The notes: generated from the sequence alone by a model not told the origin. Positions 28,894 through 41,465 are shown, counted from the stretch's first letter. The stretch is DNA of 64,000 nucleotides from an uncultured SAR86 cluster bacterium (GCA_902542325.1 CACBUE010000002.1:64057-128056); one strand, 5' to 3'. Made by a program: numbers and translations.

Positions 28894-28922
28894 ATGATAG
28901 AGTTTTTGTTGATTTAAGACAA
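28894..28922 (-). promoter_or_regulatory. rpmH operon promoter
   Basis: On the minus strand TTGTCT and TATCAT are separated by exactly 17 bases. They lie about 30 bases upstream of the rpmH ATG and read away from dnaA. Confidence 0.55.
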
Positions 28923-28990
28923 GTAAAATAATTAAAACAATATATCAACAAGTTATCCACAATAAATATCTGTGTTTATACTGTGGATAA
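28923..28990. promoter_or_regulatory. candidate oriC / dnaA control region with two DnaA boxes
   Basis: TTATCCACA at 28953-28961 and its inverse TGTGGATAA at 28982-28990 are perfect DnaA boxes in opposite orientation. They flank 20 bases that include the weaker TGTGTTTATA. An A/T-only-like tract (AAAATAATTAAAACAATATATC) adjoins on the left and could be an unwinding element. The rpmH-dnaA gap is the origin site in pseudomonads and many other bacteria, and gene orientation diverges here. Only about 120 bases are available, which is short for a full oriC, so part may lie elsewhere. Confidence 0.6.
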
Positions 28991-29018
28991 CTCTGTCATT
29001 CTATATATAATCAATTTC

Positions 29019-30389
29019 ATGAACGAATTGCACTTTTGGGGAGAATGTAAGAAAACCTTGGAAAGAGATTTGCCTATAGAGGAGTATTCTACGTGGATTG
29101 CACCATTAACTCTAGAACAAAATAATGGCTCAAACCCTCTTTCTTACAGTGTTTTAGCACCAAACAAGTTTATATCTGATTGGGTTGAAGACAATTATGG
29201 AATGACTATTAAAGAGAGATTAAGTGCCATTACTAGCATGAGAGACCTTAATCTTAATTTTGAAATATTTGTTGACTACCATGGCAAGCGTCCTGATGAA
29301 GATCCAGGAACTGATAGTAATACGTCTGAAATAATAGCCAAAACCGCCCAGTCTGAGGGAGTTCCCAAAAAAAATAATTTAATAGATAATTTCACTTTTG
29401 AAACATTTGTAGAGGGCAAGTCTAACCATATTGCATTGGCTGCTTCTAGACAAATAGGTGATGGTCTTAAAAATTCATATAACCCTCTTTTTATATACGG
29501 CGGCGTGGGACTGGGAAAAACTCACCTCATGCACGCTGTGGGAAATGAGATTTTGAAACACGATCCTAACAAGAAAATAGCTTATGTTCATTCTGAGAAG
29601 TTTGTGAGTGATATGGTAAAATCTCTACAATTAGGAGCAATTAATGAATTTAAGCAACACTATAGATCCTTAGATGCGTTATTGATTGATGATATTCAGT
29701 TTTTTGCAAAAAAGGAGCAATCACAAGAAGAATTATTTCACACTTTCAATTCTTTACTGGAAAAAGGAAGTCAAATGATTCTAACTTGCGATAAGTATCC
29801 TAAAGAAATAGATGGATTAGAGGACAGGCTAAAGTCGAGATTGGGGTGGGGTTTGCCAGTTGTTATAGAGCCACCTGAATTAGAAACAAGAGTTGCAATA
29901 CTCTTAAGCAAGGCAATGTGTTTGAATCATGAGCTCAATGAAGAATCTGCTTTTTTTATAGCCCAAAAGGTAAGATCTAATGTAAGAGAGCTTGAGGGAG
30001 CCTTAAAAAGAGTAATTGCTAACTCGAATTTTACTGGAAGACCAATAACTGTTGAATTAATCAAAGACTCTTTAAAAGATCTTTTGGCCATTCAAGCAAG
30101 ACAAGTAAGTGTAGAAAATATTCAAAAAATTACAGCTGAGTATTACAACATAAAAATAAGCGACATCCTTTCTAAAAGACGCAGCAGATCGGTCGCTAGA
30201 CCCAGACAGATGGCAATGTTTTTAGCAAAAGAGCTGACAAATTACAGTTTGCCTGAAATAGGTGAGTCTTTTGGTGGAAGAGATCACACAACAGTTATAC
30301 ATGCTTGTAAAAAAATAAATGAACTAAGGTCATTTAACCTGGATATAGAAGAAGATTATAGAAAGCTTTTAAGGGTTTTAACTATATAA
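29019..30389 (+). CDS. dnaA: chromosomal replication initiator DnaA
   Basis: DnaA opens oriC. From [19 protein letters not shown] the 456 residues contain domain I, a short linker, the AAA+ domain ([29 protein letters not shown]) and the domain IV HTH ending in the DnaA signature [15 protein letters not shown]. The track starts at a GTG 12 codons upstream that is part of a DnaA box; alignment with E. coli favours the later ATG. No clear ribosome binding site is seen. dnaN follows after 7 bases. Confidence 0.97.
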   Translation: MNELHFWGECKKTLERDLPIEEYSTWIAPLTLEQNNGSNPLSYSVLAPNKFISDWVEDNYGMTIKERLSAITSMRDLNLNFEIFVDYHGKRPDEDPGTDSNTSEIIAKTAQSEGVPKKNNLIDNFTFETFVEGKSNHIALAASRQIGDGLKNSYNPLFIYGGVGLGKTHLMHAVGNEILKHDPNKKIAYVHSEKFVSDMVKSLQLGAINEFKQHYRSLDALLIDDIQFFAKKEQSQEELFHTFNSLLEKGSQMILTCDKYPKEIDGLEDRLKSRLGWGLPVVIEPPELETRVAILLSKAMCLNHELNEESAFFIAQKVRSNVRELEGALKRVIANSNFTGRPITVELIKDSLKDLLAIQARQVSVENIQKITAEYYNIKISDILSKRRSRSVARPRQMAMFLAKELTNYSLPEIGESFGGRDHTTVIHACKKINELRSFNLDIEEDYRKLLRVLTI

Positions 30390-30396
30390 TACAAGA

Positions 30397-31497
30397 ATGA
30401 AGTTCATCACAGAAAAAGCACAAATAGTTGATTCTTTACAAAATGCAGCAGCTGTAGCTGAAAGACGCCAAACAATACCTATTTTAGCAAATTTAAGGTT
30501 AAAAACAGTTAATGGAAAATTGGAAGTTACCGCAACAGATTTAGAAATACAAATAAAAACTTTTTCTGATTTAATTAAAATTGAAGAGGAGGGTGAAACT
30601 ACAGTTTCTGCAAGAAAAATGTCAGAATTATGCAGATCACTGCCAGAAGGAGAAAACCTTAACTTTTCTTTATCAAATGGAAAATTGACTGTTAGCTCAA
30701 GTAATTTTCATGCAGATTTTGCAACAATTTCTTCAGATGATTTTCCTGAAATAGAAATCAATGAAGAGCAGACCCCAATTACTGTAGAGTCTAGTGTTCT
30801 AAAAAGATTATTATCTAAAATATCATTTTCTATGGCCTCACAAGATGTGAGATATTATTTAAATGGCATGCTTTTAGAGATAGAAGGCAATAAGATAAAT
30901 GGAGTAGCAACTGATGGGCACAGATTGGCCTTTTCATCAGCAACAACTAATGCTGAAGATTTAGAACTAAGAAACATAGTTCCAAGAAAAGCAGTTCTAG
31001 AACTTTCAAAACTTCTTTCACCGAATGAAGGGACTGTAGAGCTTCTCATAGGTGCTTCTTATGTAGATGTGCGTTCTGAAAATCTTAGTTTTTCAAGCAA
31101 ATTAATAGATGGAAAGTATCCAGACTATAATAAAGTTTTTCCAACTGGGGAGCCCCTGCCTCTAGAAATAAGCAAAGAAATTCTTCAATCAGCTCTCTCT
31201 AGAGCCTCTGTTTTGTCGAATGAAAAGTACAGAGGTGTAAGATTCCAATTATCTCAAAATAAGCTTAAACTTACTGCTAACAATCCAGAACAAGAATCAG
31301 CTGAAGAAGAAGTAGATGTGATTTATAAAGGCTCTGACCTTGAAGTTGGGTTTAATATAGGATATCTGTTAGATGTTCTTAACTCTATAGAAAGTGAAAC
31401 TGTTTCTTTTGAATTCTATGGCGAAGATTCTAGTTGTATTATCAAAGAACAAAATTCTGAAGATGACGTGTATGTCATCATGCCAATGAGGCTGTAA
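30397..31497 (+). CDS. dnaN: DNA polymerase III beta clamp
   Basis: The sliding clamp, 366 residues (as in E. coli). Three similar domains are present, with start MKFITEKAQIVDSLQNAAAVAERRQTIPILANL, the YYLNGMLLEIEGNKINGVATDGHRLA segment in domain 2 and the C-terminal YVIMPMRL. It lies between dnaA and recF; recF overlaps its final base. Confidence 0.98.
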   Translation: MKFITEKAQIVDSLQNAAAVAERRQTIPILANLRLKTVNGKLEVTATDLEIQIKTFSDLIKIEEEGETTVSARKMSELCRSLPEGENLNFSLSNGKLTVSSSNFHADFATISSDDFPEIEINEEQTPITVESSVLKRLLSKISFSMASQDVRYYLNGMLLEIEGNKINGVATDGHRLAFSSATTNAEDLELRNIVPRKAVLELSKLLSPNEGTVELLIGASYVDVRSENLSFSSKLIDGKYPDYNKVFPTGEPLPLEISKEILQSALSRASVLSNEKYRGVRFQLSQNKLKLTANNPEQESAEEEVDVIYKGSDLEVGFNIGYLLDVLNSIESETVSFEFYGEDSSCIIKEQNSEDDVYVIMPMRL

Positions 31498-32567
31498 TGC
31501 CTCTTCAGAGGCTTCACCTAAAGAACTTTAGGCTTTTTCAAGATAAAACCTTCTCCTTCTCCGATGGTATAAATCTCATATTAGGAGAAAATGGTTCGGG
31601 AAAAACAACAGTTTTAGAATCATTAAATGTCCTGTTAACTGGAAATTCTTTTAGAGCAAAGGAAACCAAGGAATGTATTCATTCTGATAAAGAATTTTAT
31701 AATGTATCTGCAAAAGGAATCATTAATGGGAAAAACCTTAATCTTTTCGTTGAAAATAGTCACAACAAAAAACTATTCTCAAAAAGATTGCTTGCAGAAA
31801 AATCTGTAAAAAAAGAAGAGTTATATTTTTTACAAGTTGTACTTGCTAAAAACCTTAGAATGATAGATGGAGAGCCAGAAATCAGGAGGGAGTTTTTTAA
31901 TGATCTTATGTTCCACGTGAAACCTGAGATAAAAAAATTGCATAATGCCTATCAAAAAGTTCTCAAACAAAGGAATAGGGCGCTAAAGAAAAAGCTTTCT
32001 AGTTCAGAAGTCTCCTTGTGGAGTAAAGAGCTATCAACATTAGGTTTAAAACTCAGCCTTGAGCAATATAATTTTTTTAATGTTTTTAAAGAACATACTT
32101 TACAATCAATAGAAAAAAATATTTCTATCGGCTCTTTTAGTTACCTAGATAAATTAAGTGTAACTTTTTCGAAAGGGTGGGAACGCTCAAAAAAACTAGA
32201 AGAGTCTTTGCTGGAAAGTCTTGAGAGGGATATGGCATTGGGATATACGTCAAAAGGGCCTCATAGAATGGATTTTACGTTTAAAGTAGAAAATAAAAAG
32301 GCTTCCTCTAATCTTTCCCGAGGTCAAATTAAGATATTGATTTTGTTAGTTTTTTTATCTAGCATAAAACTTTTGAAAGACTTAAAAGATACTGAAATTC
32401 TTCTTATGATAGATGATCTGGGCTCAGAATTAGATCTGAGCAACCTAACATCTATAATCATGAAGATTCTCGAATCTGAGAATCAAATAATCTTGACAGG
32501 GATTGAGGGTGAAGAGATGCATAAATCTTTAAAAAAAACAACAAACTTTACACAGATTAATATCTAA
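31497..32567 (+). CDS. recF: DNA repair ATPase RecF
   Basis: RecF acts with RecO and RecR to load RecA at gaps. The 356-residue protein has Walker A GENGSGKTTVLES at residues about 31-43, the ABC signature NLSRGQIKILILL and Walker B LLMIDDLGSELD. The start overlaps the dnaN stop (TAATG). Its coding sequence contains a parS site over the FHVKP codons. Confidence 0.96.
   Translation: MPLQRLHLKNFRLFQDKTFSFSDGINLILGENGSGKTTVLESLNVLLTGNSFRAKETKECIHSDKEFYNVSAKGIINGKNLNLFVENSHNKKLFSKRLLAEKSVKKEELYFLQVVLAKNLRMIDGEPEIRREFFNDLMFHVKPEIKKLHNAYQKVLKQRNRALKKKLSSSEVSLWSKELSTLGLKLSLEQYNFFNVFKEHTLQSIEKNISIGSFSYLDKLSVTFSKGWERSKKLEESLLESLERDMALGYTSKGPHRMDFTFKVENKKASSNLSRGQIKILILLVFLSSIKLLKDLKDTEILLMIDDLGSELDLSNLTSIIMKILESENQIILTGIEGEEMHKSLKKTTNFTQINI
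31909..31924. promoter_or_regulatory. parS centromere site inside recF
   Basis: TGTTCCACGTGAAACC matches the near-universal parS consensus TGTTNCACGTGAAACA at 14 of 15 defined positions. It lies about 2.9 kb from the putative origin, and ParA and ParB are encoded in this window. The codons (TTC CAC GTG AAA) also encode a conserved RecF segment, so protein constraint contributes to the match. Confidence 0.72.
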
Positions 32568-32587
32568 TTATGTATTAAAATAAATAA

Positions 32588-35068
<2,481 letters not shown>

Positions 35069-35074
35069 TTTGAT

Positions 35075-35770
35075 CTAAGAGTTTAGTTTTTTTTCTACCC
35101 ACTCTTTTACATCGCTTGCTGATTGCTTTGAATCTTCAACATAAAAAGGCTCCCCAATAATTAACGTAATTTTTCCAGGTTTTTTAATAAATTTATGTGC
35201 TGGCCAGCAATCTCCCGAGTTATGACATAATGGCAATACCATAACGCCATTTCTTTTGGCCAATTCAAAACTACTCCTTGCATATTTTCCAACCCTACCA
35301 GCTTTGACCCTTGTTCCTTCTGGGAACAATAAAACATACATACCCTTTTTCAATCTATCCGAGCCTTCTTCAAGTGTTTGTAAAATAGCTTCTTTTGGTT
35401 TGTTTCTATTAATTGCAATTGGATTTAACATTTTCATTGCCCAACCCCAGAGAGGAATGTACAGCAATTCTTTTTTCAGCAAGGTACACATGGGATGAAA
35501 AAGGTATTGCATCGAATAGGTTTCCCATTGACCTTGATGATTAGAAACAATGACACAAGGTTCAGTTGGTAAATTCTCTTTTCCAATAACCTCTACTTTA
35601 ATCCCGCAAGATATATGTAAAAACCAATTTGCAAACTTTGGCCATTGTGAAAAAAGCTTTAGTCTATCTTCCAGTCCTAAAAAAGGCCCTATAACACAGG
35701 CTAAGAAGCTAGCTATTATTCCTGAACTTAAATAGCCAAGGTAAAAAATAGTAGATCTAATAACAATCAC
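35075..35770 (-). CDS. plsC: 1-acyl-sn-glycerol-3-phosphate acyltransferase
   Basis: This enzyme adds the second acyl chain to make phosphatidic acid. Block I is SNHQGQWETYSM (an H-x4-E variant of the usual HX4D), block III is FPEGTRVKAGRVG and a C-terminal MVLPLCHNSGDCWP follows. An N-terminal hydrophobic stretch (about 5-27) anchors it to the inner membrane. Length 231 is normal. Its start overlaps the gmhB stop by 14 bases. Confidence 0.92.
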   Translation of the reverse strand: MIVIRSTIFYLGYLSSGIIASFLACVIGPFLGLEDRLKLFSQWPKFANWFLHISCGIKVEVIGKENLPTEPCVIVSNHQGQWETYSMQYLFHPMCTLLKKELLYIPLWGWAMKMLNPIAINRNKPKEAILQTLEEGSDRLKKGMYVLLFPEGTRVKAGRVGKYARSSFELAKRNGVMVLPLCHNSGDCWPAHKFIKKPGKITLIIGEPFYVEDSKQSASDVKEWVEKKLNS

Positions 35771-36314
35771 TTTTGGATTTTAAAATATACTCTGCAGCTT
35801 CAAGCAGGTTATTAAAACAGTGCTCGTCAGGAGGGCTTATATCCGTACCATACACGTTCTCTCCATAACCACCTGTTTTAATGAGCATAGGAACACAACC
35901 ATATCTTCTCCCTGCCAAAATGTCTGAATCTTTGTCTCCTATAAAATATTTTCCTTTGAGATTAACATTCATAGACTTCTCAATATCTTCTAGAAGACCA
36001 GTCTCAGGCTTTCTACATTTACATTTAGTTTCAGGTGCATGAGGACAGTAAGCGATATAAGAAATTTCCCCTCCTACTTCTTTGAGCAGTTGTTTCATAT
36101 AGTCATGAATTTTTAATAAATCAGTGTCTGTAATAATTTTTTTTTCAATACAAGCCTGATTTGTGGCAATCGCAACCTTAAAGCCATATTTATTAAGAAG
36201 CGCAATAGCCTCTAAGCTACCCTTAATAGGCTCAAAATCTTCAGGTCTAGTCACATAAGTCATGAGGTCAACATTAATCACCCCGTCCCTGTCTAAGACC
36301 AAAACGTCGTCCAT
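35757..36314 (-). CDS. gmhB: D-glycero-beta-D-manno-heptose 1,7-bisphosphate 7-phosphatase
   Basis: GmhB dephosphorylates heptose bisphosphate on the way to ADP-heptose of the LPS inner core. This HAD-family protein has VLDRDGVINVD at residues 5-15, TNQACIEKK, the zinc-binding loop CPHAPETKCKCRKPETG and the DDxxD-type GDKDSDILAGRR. Length 185 is typical. It lies between glyS (6 bases) and plsC, a common gammaproteobacterial neighbourhood. Confidence 0.94.
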   Translation of the reverse strand: MDDVLVLDRDGVINVDLMTYVTRPEDFEPIKGSLEAIALLNKYGFKVAIATNQACIEKKIITDTDLLKIHDYMKQLLKEVGGEISYIAYCPHAPETKCKCRKPETGLLEDIEKSMNVNLKGKYFIGDKDSDILAGRRYGCVPMLIKTGGYGENVYGTDISPPDEHCFNNLLEAAEYILKSKSDCY

Positions 36315-36320
36315 TATTTT

Positions 36321-37670
36321 TTAAATATTATAATTTAGTGTCAAAAAGTCTCTAACTTCGTCTATTTTCAACCTTTTTTGATCCATTGTATCTCTATCTC
36401 TTATAGTTACACTATTGTCTTCAAGAGTTTGAAAATCTACGGTGATACAAGCGGGTGTACCAATTTCATCATGTTTTCTGTAGTTTTTACCGATGTTACC
36501 GGTATTTTCTAGAAGAACTCTCCCTTCAATTGTTCGCTGTAAATCATTTTTTAGATCTATTGATGTCTTTACTATAGAATCTTCATTCCTTTTAAGAGGA
36601 ATAACTGCTATTTTTATAGGTGCAAGGTGTGGTTTTAGAGATAAAACGGTCCTTTCTTTATTGTTTTCAAGACTCTCAACCTTATACGCTTCGTTGAGAA
36701 TTGCTAAAAAGCCCCTATCAACCCCAGCAGAAGGCTCAATTACGTATGGAACAACCCATTTCTTAGTTTCTAGGTCTTGAACAGCTAGTTTTGCATTGGA
36801 TTGAGTATTTTCTGCAACAGTTGCATCTATGTTAAGTTCCTTTTGACCCCTAGTATGCGATCCTAAATCAAAATCAGTTCTATTGGCTATTCCTTCCAGC
36901 TCCTCTAGGCCATGCGGAAAATTATACATAATGTCCACAGTGGCTTTAGAGTAATGTGCCAACTCATCACTAGGCACATGATATAGCTCTAAACTATCTT
37001 TGCTTACTCCTTGATCTTCCCACCACTGCAATCTTAAATCAGTCCACTTTTTATGCCATTCCTCGTCTTCACCAGGTTTTACAAAAAATTCCAGTTCCAT
37101 TTGTTCAAATTCGCGCACCCTGAATATAAAGTTTCTGGGCGTAATTTCATTTCTAAATGCTTTACCTATCTGAGCGATACCAAACGGAAGAGGGTGAGGA
37201 TTAGAATCTAAAACATTTTTAAAATTGGTAAAAATATTTTGTGCTGTCTCAGGTCTTAAGTAAGCAAATGAATTGCCATCTTCGATCGGTCCAACATTTG
37301 TTTTGAACATTAGGTTGAACTGTCTTGGTTCTGTTAAATCTTCTTTTTTACAATAATCTGGTACCTGATCTGCTCTAAACCTTTCACCACAAGTCTTACA
37401 GTCTACTAAGGGATCAGTAAAGGTATTCTCATGTCCAGAATATTTTAGAACCAGAGGATTAGTTAAAATGGACGAGTCTATTCCTTCTATATCATCTCTT
37501 TCATATATCATGGATTTCCACCATGAATTTTTGAGATTATTTTTGAGTTCAACTCCCAGAGGGCCGTAATCATAAAGCCCCTGTAGACCCCCATAAATTT
37601 CATTAGATTGAAATATAAAACCTCGCCTTTTACATAAAGATACTAAGTCTTCCATGGAGGTATTTTTCAT
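36321..37670 (-). CDS. glyS: glycine--tRNA ligase, single-chain (alpha2) type
   Basis: This 449-residue class II synthetase charges tRNA-Gly as a homodimer. Family-typical parts are [77 protein letters not shown] and the anticodon-binding domain ([12 protein letters not shown] onward). Most gammaproteobacteria instead use the unrelated alpha2beta2 enzyme (glyQ plus glyS), often found near gmhB and plsC; here the single-chain form occupies that locus. Replacement by transfer is plausible but unproven. Confidence 0.93.
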   Translation of the reverse strand: MKNTSMEDLVSLCKRRGFIFQSNEIYGGLQGLYDYGPLGVELKNNLKNSWWKSMIYERDDIEGIDSSILTNPLVLKYSGHENTFTDPLVDCKTCGERFRADQVPDYCKKEDLTEPRQFNLMFKTNVGPIEDGNSFAYLRPETAQNIFTNFKNVLDSNPHPLPFGIAQIGKAFRNEITPRNFIFRVREFEQMELEFFVKPGEDEEWHKKWTDLRLQWWEDQGVSKDSLELYHVPSDELAHYSKATVDIMYNFPHGLEELEGIANRTDFDLGSHTRGQKELNIDATVAENTQSNAKLAVQDLETKKWVVPYVIEPSAGVDRGFLAILNEAYKVESLENNKERTVLSLKPHLAPIKIAVIPLKRNEDSIVKTSIDLKNDLQRTIEGRVLLENTGNIGKNYRKHDEIGTPACITVDFQTLEDNSVTIRDRDTMDQKRLKIDEVRDFLTLNYNI

Positions 37671-37702
37671 AATGTTAGTGAGTACTTACTATGTTTTAAT
37701 TG

Positions 37703-38578
37703 TTATTTATATATGGAATCTAGCTCTGTTCTCTTAAATTTTTTATATTCCCAAGAATACTGTCCAGGTAACTTCATTATACATTTTTCAAACTCGTTAT
37801 TCATTTTATCTACTCCGTCTTGAATATTTGAAGATAGATCAATTTTGCTATCGAAATGAATTACAAAACCTTTACCATTTTCTTTTCTCTCACAATACAT
37901 CAAGTGAGCAGCGCATCCAGTTCTTTGTTGTAATTTCGGTAAAAGAGACATGGAATAGATTTCACTATTGAAAAACTTTGAGATTATGCCAGCTCCTTTC
38001 TTTGGGACTTGGTCCGATGCTACAGCCACCAACTTTTTATTGTTTAAAGCCGAAAGCATTTCTTTTATTCCGCTTACATTTATATCGACCATTTTTACAC
38101 CAGATTTATTTCTTGAATTAGTGATAATTTTATCCAAGTCTTTATTTTTTGGTTGCGTATATGGAATAGTGCAATCTGTATGCTGGCCAAGAAAATTAAT
38201 GATAATTTCTATATTACCGATGTGGGGGGTAAAAAGAAGTACACCTTTATCAGATGACAAAGCAGTTTCTATCTCTGCAAAATTTTTAACATCTATAAAG
38301 CCCGGTATTTTTTTATAATCTTGCATACCCCAAACAAGTCCCGTTTCAAGCATATTCATTATGCTGTGAAACAAGCTGTCTTTTAATATGGAATTAATTT
38401 GCAAGGAAGTTTTGTGAGGAAAGACTAATTCAAGGTTAGCCTTAGAAATTCTTTTATGCTTATTTGGCAGTGCGTATAACAGAAGAGCCAAAACTTTACC
38501 AATATAGAATAGCCCTTTATAAGGTATTGCCTCTAAGGTTTTTATGATTAATATATATAACATTTCATAACGTGACAT
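37703..38578 (-). CDS. lipid A acyltransferase (LpxL/HtrB family)
   Basis: This 291-residue membrane-bound enzyme matches the lauroyl/myristoyl-ACP lipid A acyltransferase family: an N-terminal anchor with KRISKANLELVFP, the catalytic H-x4-E in FTPHIGNIEIIIN near residue 119, ASDQVPKKGAG and the C-terminal PGQYSWEYKKFK. It adds a secondary acyl chain to lipid A. I cannot tell LpxL from LpxM by eye. It lies 32 bases downstream of glyS and 7 upstream of trkH in the same direction. Confidence 0.88.
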   Translation of the reverse strand: MSRYEMLYILIIKTLEAIPYKGLFYIGKVLALLLYALPNKHKRISKANLELVFPHKTSLQINSILKDSLFHSIMNMLETGLVWGMQDYKKIPGFIDVKNFAEIETALSSDKGVLLFTPHIGNIEIIINFLGQHTDCTIPYTQPKNKDLDKIITNSRNKSGVKMVDINVSGIKEMLSALNNKKLVAVASDQVPKKGAGIISKFFNSEIYSMSLLPKLQQRTGCAAHLMYCERKENGKGFVIHFDSKIDLSSNIQDGVDKMNNEFEKCIMKLPGQYSWEYKKFKRTELDSIYK

Positions 38579-38585
38579 ATGTCAC

Positions 38586-40037
38586 TTAATTTCTCCAAAA
38601 GGCTGGAGTAAATATCAAAAGCAATGTGAATATTTCTAATCTCCCTAATAACATTGCCATACAAAGTGCAAGTTTTGAGCCATCGGAGATATCCTTATAA
38701 TTCTCGGCAACAATGCCTAGTCCAGGACCTAGATTATTCAAAGTAGCTCCTACTGCAGAGAATGCACTTAGAAAATCTATGTTTTGAGACAAGAGAAACA
38801 TTAATATAATTAGAAAAGTAGCAACATAGACTGCAAAAAATCCCCACACAGATTCTGAAACTCTTGGATCTAAAGATCTTTTCCCAAACTTTATTGTCAC
38901 CACTGCATTAGGGTGTATAAGCTTGGTTATTTCGCTAGATCCCTGCCTTATGAGAATAAGGGCTCTTATGACCTTGATTCCACCTCCAGTAGAACCGGCA
39001 CAAGCCCCTATAAAAGCCGCTATGAGAAGCATAATTGGAACAAATAAGGGCCAACTTGAATAGTTAGAAGTAAGAAAACCAGAAGTTGTTCCAATAGAGA
39101 CTGCTTGAAACACGCTATCTACTAAAATTTCATCATATATAGTATCGCTAAAGTAGAGAGTAAGGTAAGTTATGGATGCTGTGCTTGCCAATAATGACAG
39201 GTAAAGCTTTACTTCAGAATCATAAAAATAGTGAAACAATCTTTTTTTAGTCCACGCCAAGTAATGGAGTGCAAAATTTACTCCTGAAATGACCATAAAT
39301 ACAATTGCAGTCCATCTTAAACTGCTATTCTCAAAATAAGCAAAGTTCTCATCATGAGTTGAAAAGCCTCCGATAGATATAGTTGAGAATGCATGACATA
39401 TGGCATCAAACCAGCTCATTCCAAAATACTTGTATAAAAATGAACAGGATATTGTCATCAATACATAAACAAACCACAAAGCCTTTGCGGTCTGAGTGAT
39501 TCTGGGTGTTAGCTTGGAGTCTTTAAGAGGTCCAGGAGTTTCTGCTTTGTATAGCTGCATACCTCCAACTCCCAATAAAGGAAGAACTGCCACAGCAAGG
39601 ACAATAATACCCATACCTCCCAGCCACTGCAGTAAATGGCGGTAGAAAAGCAAGGACCTAGGCATTTCGTCTAAACCTACCAAAACTGTTGCACCCGTAG
39701 TCGTTAAACCTGAGATCGACTCAAATAGAGAGTCTATGTATGAAACTCCTTCTAAATCCGCTAAAAAGAATGGAACAGAACCAAAAAATCCTAGAACAGT
39801 CCAGAAATAAATAGTTATTATGAAACCATCTTTTGTCCTTAGATCTCCATCCTTTTCTGAAGATAAAAAATAAAGAAAACACCCTATAATGAAAGTTATA
39901 AAGCCAGTTAAACCAAAGTTATAAATAAATCCAGTTTCTTGCATAAAGTAAGCCAGAAACGCTGGTATAAACAGTGCTACTCCACTGAATAACATCAAAA
40001 GTGCGCCTAGAATGCTGGTTGTATAGGGAAACTTCAT
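38586..40037 (-). CDS. trkH: Trk potassium uptake channel subunit
   Basis: TrkH is the membrane subunit of the Trk K+ uptake system. The 483-residue protein has the four P-loop repeats, seen as GLTTTGATVLV, AFSTISIGGFSTHD, SIGTTSGFLTSNY and VGATLNNLGPGLG. It follows trkA by 2 bases and both form one unit. Confidence 0.95.
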   Translation of the reverse strand: MKFPYTTSILGALLMLFSGVALFIPAFLAYFMQETGFIYNFGLTGFITFIIGCFLYFLSSEKDGDLRTKDGFIITIYFWTVLGFFGSVPFFLADLEGVSYIDSLFESISGLTTTGATVLVGLDEMPRSLLFYRHLLQWLGGMGIIVLAVAVLPLLGVGGMQLYKAETPGPLKDSKLTPRITQTAKALWFVYVLMTISCSFLYKYFGMSWFDAICHAFSTISIGGFSTHDENFAYFENSSLRWTAIVFMVISGVNFALHYLAWTKKRLFHYFYDSEVKLYLSLLASTASITYLTLYFSDTIYDEILVDSVFQAVSIGTTSGFLTSNYSSWPLFVPIMLLIAAFIGACAGSTGGGIKVIRALILIRQGSSEITKLIHPNAVVTIKFGKRSLDPRVSESVWGFFAVYVATFLIILMFLLSQNIDFLSAFSAVGATLNNLGPGLGIVAENYKDISDGSKLALCMAMLLGRLEIFTLLLIFTPAFWRN

Positions 40038-40039
40038 TT

Positions 40040-41407
40040 CTATTCGGGAGAGAAGGTTTCTTTGACTTGCTTTATAACACCTTTGTCTGTTAAAAATACT
40101 ATGACATGGTCGTTCTCCCTTAAATGAACGTGATCATGCGCTATTTTCCCTTTATTGTCTCTTATTAGAGCACCAATGGTAGCTCCATCTGGCAAAGATA
40201 TCTCACCTAACTCTTTACCAATACTACTTTTCTTTCCAGAGGGTGATTCTTTTGCAATAGCTTCGATTGCCTCTGCCGCACCTCTTCTTAATGAATGCAC
40301 TTTTACCACATCCTTTCCCTCTATTTCTGCTATGAAAGTTCCAATCGTTATTTGAGAGGGTGCAATAGCTATATCTATACCTTTATCTTGAACAAGATCT
40401 ACATAAGCTGGATTATTAATTAGTGCCACTACTTTATGAGCCCCCATGTCTTTTGCTAGCAGACATGACATTACATTTGCCTCATCATCATTTGTTACGG
40501 CAGCAAATACGTCAGTCCCTTCAATATTTTCTTCATGAAGCAAATGCTTGTCGCAAACATTGCCTTCCAGTACTATAGATTGTTCCAACTTTTCCGATAA
40601 TCTTTTCGCCCTGTTGTGATCAGAGTCTATGATTTTTACTCTGTGATTGTTTTCAATTCTTTTCGCCAATCTACTTCCTATCTTGCCTCCGCCAGCTATT
40701 ATTACGTTTTTATATGGTTCCTCTTTTTTACGCATTTCATTTACAACCTTAGAAGCTTCCCCTTTTTTTGATATGAAAAATACTTCATCGCCAGCACTTA
40801 TAGTTGTTTGGCCTGTTGGTACAATTGATTGACCGTCTCTAAAAATAGCCGCTACGCGTGAATCAACTTTGGGCATATGTTTTTTTAGATCTCCTATTTC
40901 GTGTCCTATCATAGGACCTCCATCTACAGCTTTTACGGCTACTAGATTGAGTTGACCTTGACCGAATTCCATAACCTGTAAGGATCCAGGAACTTCAATC
41001 AGTCCCTCAATATGATCTGTGATAAGTTGCTCTGGGCTTATGTGAATGTCCACTGGAATTTGTCCTGATTCCATTGCTTCTTTTGTTTTACCTTTTAGAT
41101 AAGAAATTTCCCTGACCCTGGCAATGGTTTTGACAGAATCATTTAATACTTTAGATATCATGCAAGACACTATATTAATCTCATCACTTCCTGTTACAGC
41201 TACAACCATGTCTGCCTCTTTGATGCCAGCTGTAACCTGAATATTTGGATAAGATGCGCTGCCAAGCACCGTTCTTATGTCAGCTTCTTCTTCTAATTTA
41301 TGCAGCTTGACAGGATCATTGTCTACAATGGTTAAATCATTTTCCTCAGACAATAGGTCCGCTAGCGTGCTACCTACAGCTCCGGCCCCCAAAATGACTA
41401 TTTTCAC
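40040..41407 (-). CDS. trkA: Trk system NAD(H)-binding regulatory subunit
   Basis: TrkA gates TrkH. The 455 residues contain two tandem RCK units, each with a Rossmann domain (MKIVILGAGAVGSTLADLL at 1 and VIIAGGGKIGSRLAKRI near 232) and a TrkA_C domain. It is first in the trkA-trkH pair and 58 bases from fmt. Confidence 0.97.
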   Translation of the reverse strand: MKIVILGAGAVGSTLADLLSEENDLTIVDNDPVKLHKLEEEADIRTVLGSASYPNIQVTAGIKEADMVVAVTGSDEINIVSCMISKVLNDSVKTIARVREISYLKGKTKEAMESGQIPVDIHISPEQLITDHIEGLIEVPGSLQVMEFGQGQLNLVAVKAVDGGPMIGHEIGDLKKHMPKVDSRVAAIFRDGQSIVPTGQTTISAGDEVFFISKKGEASKVVNEMRKKEEPYKNVIIAGGGKIGSRLAKRIENNHRVKIIDSDHNRAKRLSEKLEQSIVLEGNVCDKHLLHEENIEGTDVFAAVTNDDEANVMSCLLAKDMGAHKVVALINNPAYVDLVQDKGIDIAIAPSQITIGTFIAEIEGKDVVKVHSLRRGAAEAIEAIAKESPSGKKSSIGKELGEISLPDGATIGALIRDNKGKIAHDHVHLRENDHVIVFLTDKGVIKQVKETFSPE

Positions 41408-41465
41408 AAGTTTATTTAAGACAACTTTTGATTGATTATAATCCTATTTTTTCAATAGAGAATAA

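Noticed and set aside
28983-29018. GTG start of dnaA at 28983
   Set aside because: The GTG belongs to a DnaA box, and the 12 added residues do not match DnaA; the ATG at 29019 aligns with the family start.
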